Assembly: GCF_000004825.1 (NCBI RefSeq)
Contig: NW_008805071.1
Location: 1,240,001 to 1,304,000, forward strand
DNA: 64,000 nt
Direction of reading: 5' to 3'
Source of the DNA: Heterostelium album PN500
Lineage: Eukaryota; Evosea; Eumycetozoa; Acytosteliales; Acytosteliaceae
Made by a program: the position numbers and the translations under genes. Positions within the stretch are counted from its first letter, which is position 1. Each line of letters starts with the position of its first letter. Under the pieces are notes generated by a model. The model had not been told where the DNA came from. It saw only the letters and a program-made list of their open reading frames with translations, and did no database searches. Shown in pieces: positions 11,054-21,932 of this stretch.

Positions 11054-13678
11054 TTATGTTGATGGTTCTTCTCCAACTAAGACTTCTTCTTCTACTTTTT
11101 CTACATGTTCGTGTGCATGCTCTTGTTCCATCTCTTGAGTTTGTTGTTCATGATGATCGTGATGTTCTTGCTGTTGTTCATTATGTATCAGTTGGTCATT
11201 ATGTTGAGTTGTTTGATGTTCTAAATGATTATCATATGTTACAGGTGCTTGTTGTTCTTGTTCTTGTTGTTGGTAATCGTGATAAATGGTTTCTGTATTA
11301 TTATTTACAATTTCATGTTGTTGGTGTTGCTGATGGTGAATGTGATGTTCTTGTTGCTCTATATGTTGTTGGTGTTGATGTTGGTGATCTGCTGGCATAC
11401 CCTCAACAACAGTCTGTTCTGTATATTGAATATGTTCATGGTGATTCAGATGATGATGATGGTGTATGTGATGCTCGTCCTGTACCATTATCATATGTTG
11501 TTGTTGTTGTGGTTGTTGTTCCTCCACCATATGGTGTTGATCCATAGGTTGCTCTTCATCTGGATTTGCCTGTAGAACTATCATACCGACATAGATACCA
11601 AAGTTTGGATGTACTTGTTCTTGTTCTTGCTCTTGTTCTGGTTCTTGTTGAATGTGATGCACTTCGACTTGGTCTTGCTGTTGATTAGGATCGTGTTGTT
11701 GTTGTTGTTGTTGGATATCCATGTGTTGCTCTTGGTGCAATAGATGTTGTTGCTCATCTATGTGATGCTGATGTTGTTGATGTTCTTCAACCATGGCGTG
11801 CTCTTGATGCTGTACTTGAATATGCTCAACCACTTGTTGCTCGTTGGATTGCTGTTGTTGTTGTTGTTGGTCATGTTCATGAACTACATGTTGTCCTTGG
11901 TGTACTTGTTCTTGCTCATGTTGTTGCTGTAGAGCATGTTCATCTTGAATATGTTGTTGATCTTCTTGCATATGATCCTGTGCTTGCACTTGCTCAAGAT
12001 GGATGACTTGTTGCTCCTGTGCTTGCTGCTCATGTAATTGTTCTTGCTGTTGTTGTACTTGTTGTTGTTCTTCAAGGTGGATATCCTGTTGCTCTTGTAC
12101 TTGTTGCTCTTGTTGTTCTTCAAGGTGGATGACTTGTTGCTCTTGCACTTGCTCCTGCTCTTGTTCTTGTTGTTGTTGTACTTGTTGTTGTTCAAGGTGG
12201 ATGACTTGTTCTTGTTGTTCCATTTGATCATGTTGAAGCTGTTCATGTAGGATCTGTTGTTGGTCTTGTTGCTCATGGACATGCTGTGGATGTTCCTCTC
12301 CGATCACTTCAGGAGATGTGCCCTGTTCGGTCTCAGTAACATGATGCTCATGTTGTTCATGTTGTGCATGTTGTTCGTGGTGTGCATGCTGTTCAATTTG
12401 TTGTTGTTGTTGGTGTTGGTCAATGTGATGTTGATGTTCGATATGAGAAGTATCTTGGTGTGAGAATATATGGAATGGAACATGTCTACGTGCTCTAAAG
12501 CTTGTTGGTGAGGAATGATATATATGCGAGGGTGTTGTTGATGTTGTTGTTGTCGTTGTTGAGGTAGTGGTAGATGTAGTGGTCGATGTGGTTGAGGTGA
12601 TTGCATTGGAGTGATCATCAATGATCTCCTCACCCAAAACAATCTCTGCCGATGAATCCAATGGTTGAGCATCGGAAGTGTTGTTGTTTGCCGCCGCTGC
12701 AGCCGCTGCAGACTTTCTACTGGATTTACCTTTGGCTCTCTGAGATGAAGAAGTAGATGATGATGATGACGATGTTGTTGTCTTGGCGCGCTTTCTCTTT
12801 GGTTGAGTTGGCTCGATGGTGGCGGGTGCAGGTGGCTTGTGAACAACTGCTTTCGGTCTCCTTGCTATCGATATATTATTACGCTTCATCATCTGTGAGA
12901 TATACGATGGTGTCAACTCGATCTTGAACTTCTCGAAAATATATTGTTGAATGGTAATGGAATTGATATCACCTTTGTTGCCTGACATATTCTCCAACTC
13001 CTGTTGACACTGATCAACAACAATCATATGTTGTTGCTGTTGCAATTCCTCTTGATCCTCATGGACAGCTGGAGGATCTTGAATATCTTGTTGTTGTTGT
13101 TCACTTTCAATTTGATGTGATTCTCCACCATCTCCATCTCTTTGTTGAGGTTGATGTTGTTCATTTTCAACTACTTCATTCTCAACATTGTTGGTATCTT
13201 CTTGTTGTGAATGGTGGTGATGATGATTATTATGATGAATATTTTCATGTTGTTGTTGTTGATCAACAGTTACACTTCCAGTACCACTTCCACTGGCAAT
13301 GTCACCCTCATCTTCCCCAACGATTTGGTCCATGTCCATTAATTTCTGAGGATCTTGAAGTTGTTGTTGATGTTGATGTTGATGTTGATGTTCATTGTCA
13401 ATTTCCATGGCAGGACTATCACTATCAAGTCCAGGCAATGTGAAACCCTTTGCATTTGAAATCCACTGAAGCACACTGTTCTCTACATCCGATCCTACCT
13501 TTCTCTTTCTTCCCTGTTTCTTGGCACGTGCCTTAATGGAGTCTCTGTCCATTGGCTTCTTATTCCATCTTCTAATTGTAGTCTCATTGATATTGTACTT
13601 TCTAGCGACCTGTGATATCGGTACACCTTCCTTGACTTCCTGTAGTACTTGAAGTGACAATTCTGCACCCTTTGTCAT
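11054..13678 (-). CDS. His/Gln-rich protein with N-terminal Psq/CENP-B-type helix-turn-helix
   Basis: Single exon, 874 residues. Residues about 1-42 (LQEVKEGVPISQVARKYNIN, then ETTIRRW) form a Psq/CENP-B/transposase-type helix-turn-helix, followed by a basic KKQGRKRK patch. VENSVLQWISNAKGF and, after a Gln/His-rich insert, a helical stretch (NSITIQQYIFEKF, then YISQMMKRN) look like the two halves of a second CENP-B-type HTH split by about 150 residues of low complexity. Basic PKRKRAK and an Ala run follow. The remaining C-terminal ~500 residues are mostly Gln, His and Glu in irregular short repeats. No DDE nuclease motif is visible. A DNA-binding nuclear role is inferred; the target is unknown. 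The tract produces long shadow ORFs on the other strand. Confidence 0.85.
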   Translation of the reverse strand: MTKGAELSLQVLQEVKEGVPISQVARKYNINETTIRRWNKKPMDRDSIKARAKKQGRKRKVGSDVENSVLQWISNAKGFTLPGLDSDSPAMEIDNEHQHQHQHQQQLQDPQKLMDMDQIVGEDEGDIASGSGTGSVTVDQQQQHENIHHNNHHHHHSQQEDTNNVENEVVENEQHQPQQRDGDGGESHQIESEQQQQDIQDPPAVHEDQEELQQQQHMIVVDQCQQELENMSGNKGDINSITIQQYIFEKFKIELTPSYISQMMKRNNISIARRPKAVVHKPPAPATIEPTQPKRKRAKTTTSSSSSSTSSSQRAKGKSSRKSAAAAAAANNNTSDAQPLDSSAEIVLGEEIIDDHSNAITSTTSTTTSTTTSTTTTTTSTTPSHIYHSSPTSFRARRHVPFHIFSHQDTSHIEHQHHIDQHQQQQQIEQHAHHEQHAQHEQHEHHVTETEQGTSPEVIGEEHPQHVHEQQDQQQILHEQLQHDQMEQQEQVIHLEQQQVQQQQEQEQEQVQEQQVIHLEEQQEQQVQEQQDIHLEEQQQVQQQQEQLHEQQAQEQQVIHLEQVQAQDHMQEDQQHIQDEHALQQQHEQEQVHQGQHVVHEHDQQQQQQQSNEQQVVEHIQVQHQEHAMVEEHQQHQHHIDEQQHLLHQEQHMDIQQQQQQHDPNQQQDQVEVHHIQQEPEQEQEQEQVHPNFGIYVGMIVLQANPDEEQPMDQHHMVEEQQPQQQQHMIMVQDEHHIHHHHHLNHHEHIQYTEQTVVEGMPADHQHQHQQHIEQQEHHIHHQQHQQHEIVNNNTETIYHDYQQQEQEQQAPVTYDNHLEHQTTQHNDQLIHNEQQQEHHDHHEQQTQEMEQEHAHEHVEKVEEEVLVGEEPST

Positions 13679-14633
13679 TTTTTTTTTTTTTATTTCAATT
13701 TTCCAAATTCCAACTTTTTTTTTAAATAACTATTAGGTTGACCATCTGAAAATTATAAATATTAAATAATTCATTGGATATAAAAATAATAATAATATTC
13801 AAAGTTAGTTTTTATTTCATAAAAATAATTATTATTCAATCAAATAAATTATAAACTATTTCCAATTTTTTTATATATTATATATATTTTTATCCACATT
13901 TCTTCTTTAATAAGCTGGGTAATAGAATTACTGTCAAAGAAAAAGTTGTGTAAATTTACATAATTCCAACTTCTTCTCTTTCTTTTTTTTCTTTTGCCAA
14001 AAACAATATTGTTGTTATGTTAAAAAAATTAACAAATCTCATCTTTTTTGTTCGCTTTTTCAAAATGGTTGTTCAAAAAATTAAAATTTTAATTTAAAAA
14101 ATAAATTAAAGTTTGTTGAGGTTTTATAAATATAAATAGATTGATAATGGTTTATAATTTATAAGATCTACAATTTCTAAAGATTTTCTACTTACAGATG
14201 CTTTATTTCGTAATAGTTATTTACTTACAGGGCTTTTATTTCACAACTAAGTAAGTGAGTGAAAAATTCTGCCCAAGCTTTTTTTTTCTTATTTTCCAAA
14301 AAACCATTTTATTTTAATTTTATTTTATCAACAAAATTTTTTTGTGACAACGAACGAAATGAGAAAAAACAAAAAAAAATTCAATATTCAAACGTTACTC
14401 TTTTTTTAATTTTTGAGGTTTTTTGTTGGATGATTCTTTTTTTTTCATTCATCATTGTGTGATTAAATTTTTAGTGTGAAGTGTATTCATTTTTTTTTTT
14501 TTTGATTTTTTTTAATTTTTGAGTTGTTTTTTTTGTTCGTTGCTTTTTTTTTTTTGTGATCATTTAGATTTCAGAAATTACTTTTTTGTTTTTTTTTTTA
14601 TTTTTTATTAAATAAATTTAAAGTACAGTAATA
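13679..14633. promoter_or_regulatory. Divergent intergenic region between the HTH gene and cxeA
   Basis: 955 bp between head-to-head starts, rich in A/T and long T runs, especially near 14475-14600 just ahead of the cytochrome oxidase gene. It must contain both promoters. The short ORF at 14259-14462 has T-run composition and is not credible as a gene. Confidence 0.55.
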
Positions 14634-15473
14634 ATGTCAAAGTGGATTAAATACGTTAAGGAGATGTTCACTCCAGGTCACTCCATGGAGTTCTTCCACA
14701 AGCCAAACAACAACTCTCTTCTTGAAGTTTCTGAGTTGAATGCCACCAGAAGAGCCATCAAGAGAGGTAATTATCATACATATTAGCACCATAGTAATAA
14801 TAATCACAATAATGATAATATCACTATAAGTAAAATATTATTCAGCAAAAGAGTCAAAAAAGAATCAACATATTCAGCATAAAAGAAAAAAAAACAGTCA
14901 ACGTGATCAACATATCAGATGAAACTTTAGCTTGCAAAAAAACAATGTGGGAAAATCAACATTCTCATGGGATATATTCCACATAAGACAGATGATTTTT
15001 TTAGAAAATCATTAGCTGAGATCAATATAGATGGATACATTACATACAGTACATATGTAGATATAGATACAGTACAGATACATAATACATAATACAGATA
15101 TAATAATAGTAAAAATGCATGTTAGATACAATAGCAATAACAGAAATAACAGAAATAAAAGAATAAAAAGAATAAAAAGAATAAAAAGAATACAAAAAAA
15201 AAGAATAACTGATTTACTAATATTTTGTTATTAAAATAAATAGACGATTTCGGTCACGAAATCCTCACTGGACCATTCGGTACTTTGAAGAGCCCAGTCG
15301 TTGTCGAATCAATCTTTGAACACAGATCAGTTGGATGTGAAGGAGGTGAAGGTGAGGAACACGACCTCATCTTCCACAAGGTCACCGCCAAGAAGCCAAC
15401 CATCTGTTTGGACTGTGGTCAAGTCTTCAAGCTCAAGAAGATCGGTACTGAGGGTGAAGTTATGTATTATTAA
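14634..15473 (+). CDS. cxeA: Cytochrome c oxidase subunit V (COX5B/Vb type)
   Basis: Exons 14634-14766 and 15244-15473 give exactly 120 residues, the length I recall for the D. discoideum subunit V. It is a nuclear-encoded peripheral subunit of mitochondrial complex IV. The C-terminal half matches the zinc-binding Vb domain: HRSVGCEGG (Cys76), then HLIFHK-like EEHDLIFHK, then TICLDCGQVFKLK (Cys99, Cys102). The mammalian protein has Cys-x-Cys at the first site; here only Cys76 remains, so His84 or another residue may complete zinc binding, or zinc may be absent. The N-terminus has no long cleaved presequence. The single intron (477 nt) is unusually long for this genome and joins Arg-Asp. Confidence 0.9.
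14767..15243 (+). other. Long purine-rich intron of cxeA with short tandem repeats
   Basis: 477 nt, GT-AG bounded, several times longer than most introns in this window. It carries the tandem repeat AGAATAAAA (about four copies near 15157-15190), AATAACAG/AGATACA-type repeats near 15050-15160, and mostly A-rich sequence. I see no ORF or structured RNA motif. Confidence 0.7.
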
Positions 15474-15960
15474 ACAGATATCCCTATAGCCCCAAAAATA
15501 TTATTTTATTTTCATTTCACCTTTTTTGTTAAATATATTAGTATAGTATAAGGATTATGCATCATAATAAACATCATCACACAGCATCAACAGCAGTAAC
15601 ATCATCAACAACACAGTAGCGAACATAGCTCAACAACACAACAACAATAATAATATAAATAACATACAACATAGCTATAGAGTTACAAAACAAAACAAAA
15701 CAAAATATAAATTAAATTAAAATATAATATAAAAAGAGTAGGAACTTTTTATTACAAAATATAATATTCACACCATGGTTTCTATTTTTGGTAATATTTG
15801 ATGAATGTATGAAGGATGTGTTGTTTTGTTGATTGACCAAACAAATCTCTGGTGAAAAAAAAAAAATCAAAAAAAGCAAAAGAAAAGAATCTTACCTTTT
15901 TAATTTTAACTTTTTTTTTTTGTATAAATATTATAAGTTTATTTGTATTTGGATTATTTA
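15474..15960. other. Convergent 3' region between cxeA and the MFS gene
   Basis: 487 bp. It has a CAT/CAA triplet-rich stretch near 15560-15660 that looks like untranslated sequence, then AT-rich DNA. Short ORFs near 15833-16052 overlap the end of the transporter on the other strand and are shadows. Confidence 0.55.
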
Positions 15961-18038
15961 TTATTCCATATGCATCATTAATGAGTTTTCTTCGTTGCCA
16001 TCTTCTTCAATCGGTGCATTTAATGAGGTTGGAAGGAAGTTGGTGTAGATAGCTGGTGCCAACATCATTAACGACATGATGATGAATACGAACCAGTGAT
16101 TGATTGGGAATGGATGACCTGATGATACCGACCAGGCCACCACTACCGATGCCAGTGTTGGTCCTATAGTACGACAGAATGCAACGAGTGATTGACCAAG
16201 TCCATTGGCTTGTCCCTTTCGCGCAGAGTTTGCCGAGTTGTTGACCAGTGTCATCACCGGTGTGAACACCAATTGGCCGCAGAAACTACGGATAAATGTG
16301 AAAATGGAAAGCACGATCCAGAAGATGACCAAATGGGTTTTCGATGATTTTTCGGGTTCAGGCGCCATGTAGTTGAGCGTTGGGAACAAAAGGAATGTGC
16401 CTACCGAAGCGTAGCAACCCATCTTGAACGTTCTGATGATTCCAATCTTTTGACTGATTGGCTTGACAACGAACACTTGCATTAGAATGACAGAGACACC
16501 TCCAATCGCTCCGCATATTCCGATATCCTTCGAGGTAAAAGAAAGTCCACCGTGTTTGATGGGCGCCAACGACCAGATCGGGAAGGATTCGTCGTACATT
16601 GTGTAAACAAAACCTACGGCTGCGTACAACATGGTTGCCGAGAGAATCAACTTGTCTTTGAAAATGCTTGGTGTGTATTTGTTCACCATGTTTGTCAACT
16701 CTTTGGCAAGCAAGTCCACTTCGTGTAGTGCTCTTCTTCTTTTGCCTTTAAAGGAACTCTTTGGAATGCCACCGCTGGCTTGTAGAGTTGCAGATTGCTC
16801 CAAAATTCCGCTGAGTGAAGTCATTTCTAGATCTTGGTTATTCTTTTTCATTGCATCGGTTGCATCTTTCAGTAGACTCTCCTTCTTTTGAATATCGTTA
16901 TTCTCTGTGTTGCCATGTTCATCGCTATCCGACTCGTAGTCGATGTTCGAGGTTGGAGGCGTACTCTCTCCACTCAGTATTGGACTATCGATGTCAATAT
17001 CAACTCCGATCGGTTCTTTCTTGGATTCCAATTCCATTGGCTCCTCCTCTTCCTTCTCTTCTGCGCCTACTTCAACATTTGACATCTCAATATCATTTCT
17101 CGTGGATTTAAATGTCTTCAAGGTTTCATTCATTGTCATATAGGTGAATCCCAAACCGATAGCAGTCAGAATTCCAATCACCAAATTTGGCAAAAAGAAA
17201 GGGAACAAATGTCCAAAGAAATAATTATTTTTGAAAATGAATGGAATATTTTGTGCAGGTTGACTTAAAATACCTCCAACAATTGGTCCAACAATTGAAC
17301 CTAAATTAATAAATAATAATTAGCTTTTCATTATAATCTTCTATTTTCATAAATAGTTATTACTGAAAACTTACCAAAACCCCATGTTAAACCAATCCAA
17401 CCAAATGCTTCAACTTGGTTGGTTTTATCTGTTACTTCACCGATGTATGTTTTAATGACACCGATGTTACCATTGAGAATTCCATTGATGGTTCTCGCTA
17501 CGATCAGTAGTGGAAGATTCGGTGAGAGTCCGACGGCCAACACCGATATAATGGAGCCGACCGATCCAATAACGAGAATCGGTTTACGTCCGTACTTGTC
17601 ACTCATTTTTCCCCAAAAGAAACTGCTTACGAATTGCGCAAAACTGAAAGACGATGCTACGAAACCGGCGTAGTATCCCACTTTGTCTTCGTCGGCGGTC
17701 ACTCCCATGTGGATGATCATGAAACCAATATAGGAAAAGAGTGATGTATTTCCAATGGCTTCGCAGACCAACAATACGAATGGACCCATCAGCTTTCGCC
17801 AGGGAAGTGGTGTGATCGCTGGTTTCTCCAGAGACGCCTCGTCATTTTCGCCACCTGGCGTCGGTGTATCTATGTATATTGTATTATCTTGATCGGCGTC
17901 TGATTTCAGCTCTTGGGCCTTCTCTTTCTCTTCAACTATTAATCCATAGCTTTCATCTGGATAACTACCACCTCCATCATTATTCTCATAACTGTTTATC
18001 AGGATTGCGTCTCCACTATTATTTTCACCCTCCAACAT
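15961..18038 (-). CDS. Major facilitator superfamily transporter, ZIFL/TetA-like
   Basis: Exons 18038-17375 and 17300-15961 give 667 residues. The N-terminal ~85 residues are acidic and cytosolic. Then come the MFS hallmarks: the loop 2-3 motif WGKMSDKYGRKPILVIGS, VARTINGILNGN in TM4, and WGFGSIVGPIVGGIL in TM5, which is formed by the splice. A long acidic Glu/Ser-rich loop of about 150 residues lies between TM6 and TM7. The second half has GQANGLGQSLVAFCRTIGPTLA, the TM11-like repeat of the family. This profile fits the zinc-induced-facilitator-like/TetA branch of drug:proton antiporters. The substrate cannot be inferred. The gene is convergent with cxeA. Confidence 0.9.
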
Positions 18039-19293
18039 GTTTGGATATTTTTTTTCTGTTTTTATCTATATCTTAATTTTGTTATTTTTTTTTTTTGGAA
18101 CAAACTGAAATTTCCAACTGCAATTGCCTATATTAATTAATCCGTCGATAATGTTAATAATTATGATAATGTTAAATATAAAAAAATAAATGGTTTTATA
18201 AATATTGAAATAATGATGATGATAATGATATATTAGTATAAAGTAAAATCATTTAGAATGTTGATGATGTTTATAAATAAATCTTTAATATGTTAACACA
18301 AAAAAAAAAAATGAGAAAGAATCACAAAACAAGTGACATTCACAAACACACACAAAGATCTTTGATGGTATAATCCGTTAGTGATGATATTGATACGCAG
18401 AAATGATGAATAACTAAAAAATAAAATTAACAATTAATATTTATATAACAAAAACAACATCACAACTGCAACAACAGTATTAAGTTATAAATAAAAATGA
18501 AAATAAAGTTAAGTTATGATTTAATAAAATAAATGTTTTAAATAATAGTTTGAAATTGAATTTAAAATGAATGTAAGATTTGTAACTCTATTCTGTTTGG
18601 TTTACTTTTTTTTTTTTGCTTATTTGGTTTTTTTGTTTTTGCTTGGTTGTTTGTCACGACAATGAATTCATCACATTTAAATCACACTCGGACACACAAA
18701 CACACAAACACACATACATTTAATTTGATTTTGTTTGTCAATGTTGGATTATAAGATCACATTCAATGGTTTATGAAACAATAATGAAAGAAATCATTCA
18801 GATTAACGAATATTGTTGTATACCATTTTTGCAAAATAAACACAAAACGTCTATTTTTAACAGAAATAATTTTTAAACGCAAAATCCCTTAGATTAGCCT
18901 GGTAGAACACATTCTTTGGTTTAATCGAATAGGTTTTTTTTTTTTGCAAAATTTTTTTTTTCAATCCCACCCCTGAAATGCAATACCCCATCACCTTAAT
19001 TCATCAGATTATTTTGATGAAAAAGATCTATCATTATTTTTTCTCACTATTACTTTTGTTCCAAACAAACAGTCATTTTCAGATTTGATTAAGTGATATT
19101 TATGAAAAAAACAAAATTTTTGAGCTTAAGAACTGAGAAGATAAGGTGGAGTGGTAAGTGTAGAGTTACATCCACCATATGGTATTTAAGAGAAATCATT
19201 AAGAACAGAATGAATGAGTCACTCATTTATTTGTAACCTTTATGTTTTACTAAAATTTATGAATATTCATTTGATTTGTCGATGACATTTTCT
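18039..19293. other. Intergenic region upstream of the MFS gene
   Basis: 1.25 kb of AT-rich DNA with homopolymers and a CA-rich element near 18690-18715 (repeated CACACAAA). No supportable gene. The CA-rich element may be a promoter box for the transporter. Confidence 0.5.
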
Positions 19294-21932
19294 CTATTTT
19301 TGGTAATGTTTGTTGATTGCTGGCTCCATAAGTTCTTTGATATATGATGGGTTCATGTGAGTGCCATCCAATGCGTATTGGGTATTGAACTGATTACCTG
19401 TAGAGTCTAGCAATTGATCAAAGAAATCTAACCACTTCAATTCCTTGGTTGCTTCAATCTTTTGTTTAAATATCTTATTAAAGGTCTTTACAAGAACTCT
19501 GAAAATATGATAAAAAGATAAGATAAAATTAGATTTCTAGTTTCTTGTAGTTTTCAACAACAGCAATAATTACCTTGTTTCATTTAATACAGGTACAACT
19601 GGATGTATATAGATTTTATAATTATACTTTGAAACCAATTCCTTGAGTGCTTTAATATAGATATCAATGGTAATACCCATACCTTCTTCAATAGTCTATA
19701 ATTTAATTGAATTGAATTAAGTTGTTAGTAATACTGTTGGTTGATTGTTTGACTGAGTTGTTATTTCTTTTAAAACTACTAAACTTACATTATATCTACA
19801 CTTCTCAACTGATACAACTATACCTTCACGACAATCAATCTCACCGAATTGGAAGACGATTTCTGATCCTTTGGGTGCGGTAGTTGTCACGTTGTAAAAG
19901 TTATTCTTTGGGAAGAACTTGCTGGCTGGTCTCAAATGCCACATCTTCAGACCGGTTGTCAAGAGTGGATGGAACAATCTTGGTTGTCCGTTGATGGTAA
20001 TCGACGACCAAGAAGTGGTGAGAGCATGACTGTCACCAGCAATGTAAATGGGTGGTGCACTGATAATTGGCAGTTGCTTGTGAACCATCAACTGAGAGAC
20101 ACAACAGAAGTAAGCATGTTCATTACGTGCTGTTGTCATGTGGAGATTACGATCCTTTCTCAGTGGCTCGAGCGCTGTGATGAGCAATGGCAATGGTTCA
20201 AGCAGTCCCACCACATAGAAAATCTTGGCTATAGTACACCAAAGCGAGATCAAATCCAAATCAAACTTGGTATATGGTTTGTCGGCTTTGGGATGATCGT
20301 CGTCGTCGACCACCAAAATCTTCTTGTCGACCTGCACCGGGCCACCCTCGGGAACTGGCAACTTCCAACTGGCATAGTTCTCAGGTTTATTGAGATAGTC
20401 GATATGCTTTTGCTTGCCGAGGATGGTGAGAATGTTACCGTTGGTCAATTTGTAGTTTGACAATCCTCTTGGCTTGTTGGCGGTGAGGTATTGGTAGATG
20501 ACGACCACTGCCTCTGGATACTTGTTACAGACCTCGAGATTGTGTACGAGATTGAGTGCGTAGTTGGCGTTGGATGGATCGGCGTTGTATGCCAGTCGCA
20601 TCAAATCGACTGCCGCCTCGACCGCGCCATACTCCTTGACTACTGACGACATGAATGCATAGACCGGTGCACTGTTGACAGTGTCCTTGAGCTGAGACAA
20701 GAGAAATTCAGTGCCTTTCTTCTTGACGATGTCGGCGATTGCATCTTTGGTAAAGTCGGCGACTGGCGAACGGTCGGCGCTGTTGGCGAGACGCGACAAC
20801 AGCTGCATGAGAACGGTGAGAGCATCGCCAAGCTGTTGACGATCGATCAGCACATGTGCGAATCCCATCAGTCCTTCGAGAACCGACTCGTCGGTGTGAA
20901 CAATAGTATTGAGAATATCACAGCCTTGTTGTTGGTTGTGTTGGTTGCCAGAGTCGTAGAGTGCACGTCCAAGCATCGCTCGCAAAGTCAGGTATTCTTT
21001 GTGCTTGGAACCGGCAGCATCGCATGCACTCTTCAAATGTGTAATGGCATCTTCGTACTCCTTCACTGCCAAACAAATCTTGGCACCGAGCAAGTACAGC
21101 GTATAGTCCTTGTCTTTGGCATGATACTTCAACGCCAACTCTATATACTTTTGTGAGAGTTCATACTTCTTTGCTTGATAGTAGATATCGGCAAGTTTGT
21201 ACAAAGTCGTTTTCTCTTGTGGATACAAACTTAATACATTCTCAAACAAAGGTAATGCTGACTAAACATTAACAAAACAAAACAAAACAAAAAGAATATT
21301 AAAAAATGTTGTTCAAACCGTTCAAACATCATAAATGAAATGAAAATCTAGATACATACTTTATATGATTGTTTATCATATAATATTAAAGCCTGTTGTA
21401 ATAATGCTTCAACTATGACTTTACTCTTTGGGTCACACTCTGAAGATACTTTTGGTTTCGGTGTGGATGATGTTGGTTTCGATGTGGTTGACTTGCTGGA
21501 TGTGGTTGTTGTGACGGTGGGTGCGGGTGTAACTACCTCTGGAACTACCACTGCAGGAGTAAAAACATCTGGAATCGGTGTGTTTGAATTCTTTACCACA
21601 AAGACATCCTCTAGATTCTTTACAACCTTTGTAATCAATGTAGTATCAGCTTGCTTTCTACCTTTGGTATCATTCAAATCGATACAATTCGAAGTCAATT
21701 GATTCTGTTCACCGAATTTCTTATTATACTCTATAACAAATTGCTATTATAAGATAAATCATGATAATAATAATGATAATTAATGATATGTAAATCAACT
21801 TATAAACAATCAATATAGTAAAAAAACTTAAAAACTAACCAGTTTCAAATCTTTAACAGTTTCTGTTGGTGATTTTGTTTGAACAATCAATGTGAACTCT
21901 GGAGTTGATTCATAATGTGCATAATACTTCAT
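19294..21932 (-). CDS. TPR protein with C-terminal SGNH hydrolase-like domain
   Basis: Five exons (21932-21840, 21743-21360, 21261-19789, 19695-19574, 19498-19294) give 758 residues. A short N-terminal segment and a Thr/Ser/Pro linker (about residues 80-125) lead into tetratricopeptide-type helical repeats (about 140-450; for example LYKLADIYYQAKKYELSQKY). The C-terminal ~200 residues carry SGNH-hydrolase blocks in order: GDSHALT with a candidate nucleophile Ser near 570, FGEIDCREG, HPVVPVLNE, and DGTHMNPSY supplying the Asp-His pair. This suggests an esterase or acyl-modifying enzyme on a TPR scaffold. All four introns are short and phase-consistent. No signal peptide is seen, so it is probably cytosolic. 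The substrate is unknown. Confidence 0.87.

Noticed and set aside
11056-12463. Long plus-strand ORFs rich in Leu, Val or Cys opposite the His/Gln gene
   Set aside because: They are antisense shadows of CAA/CAT/CAG repeats in the real minus-strand gene; composition is explained by the repeat.
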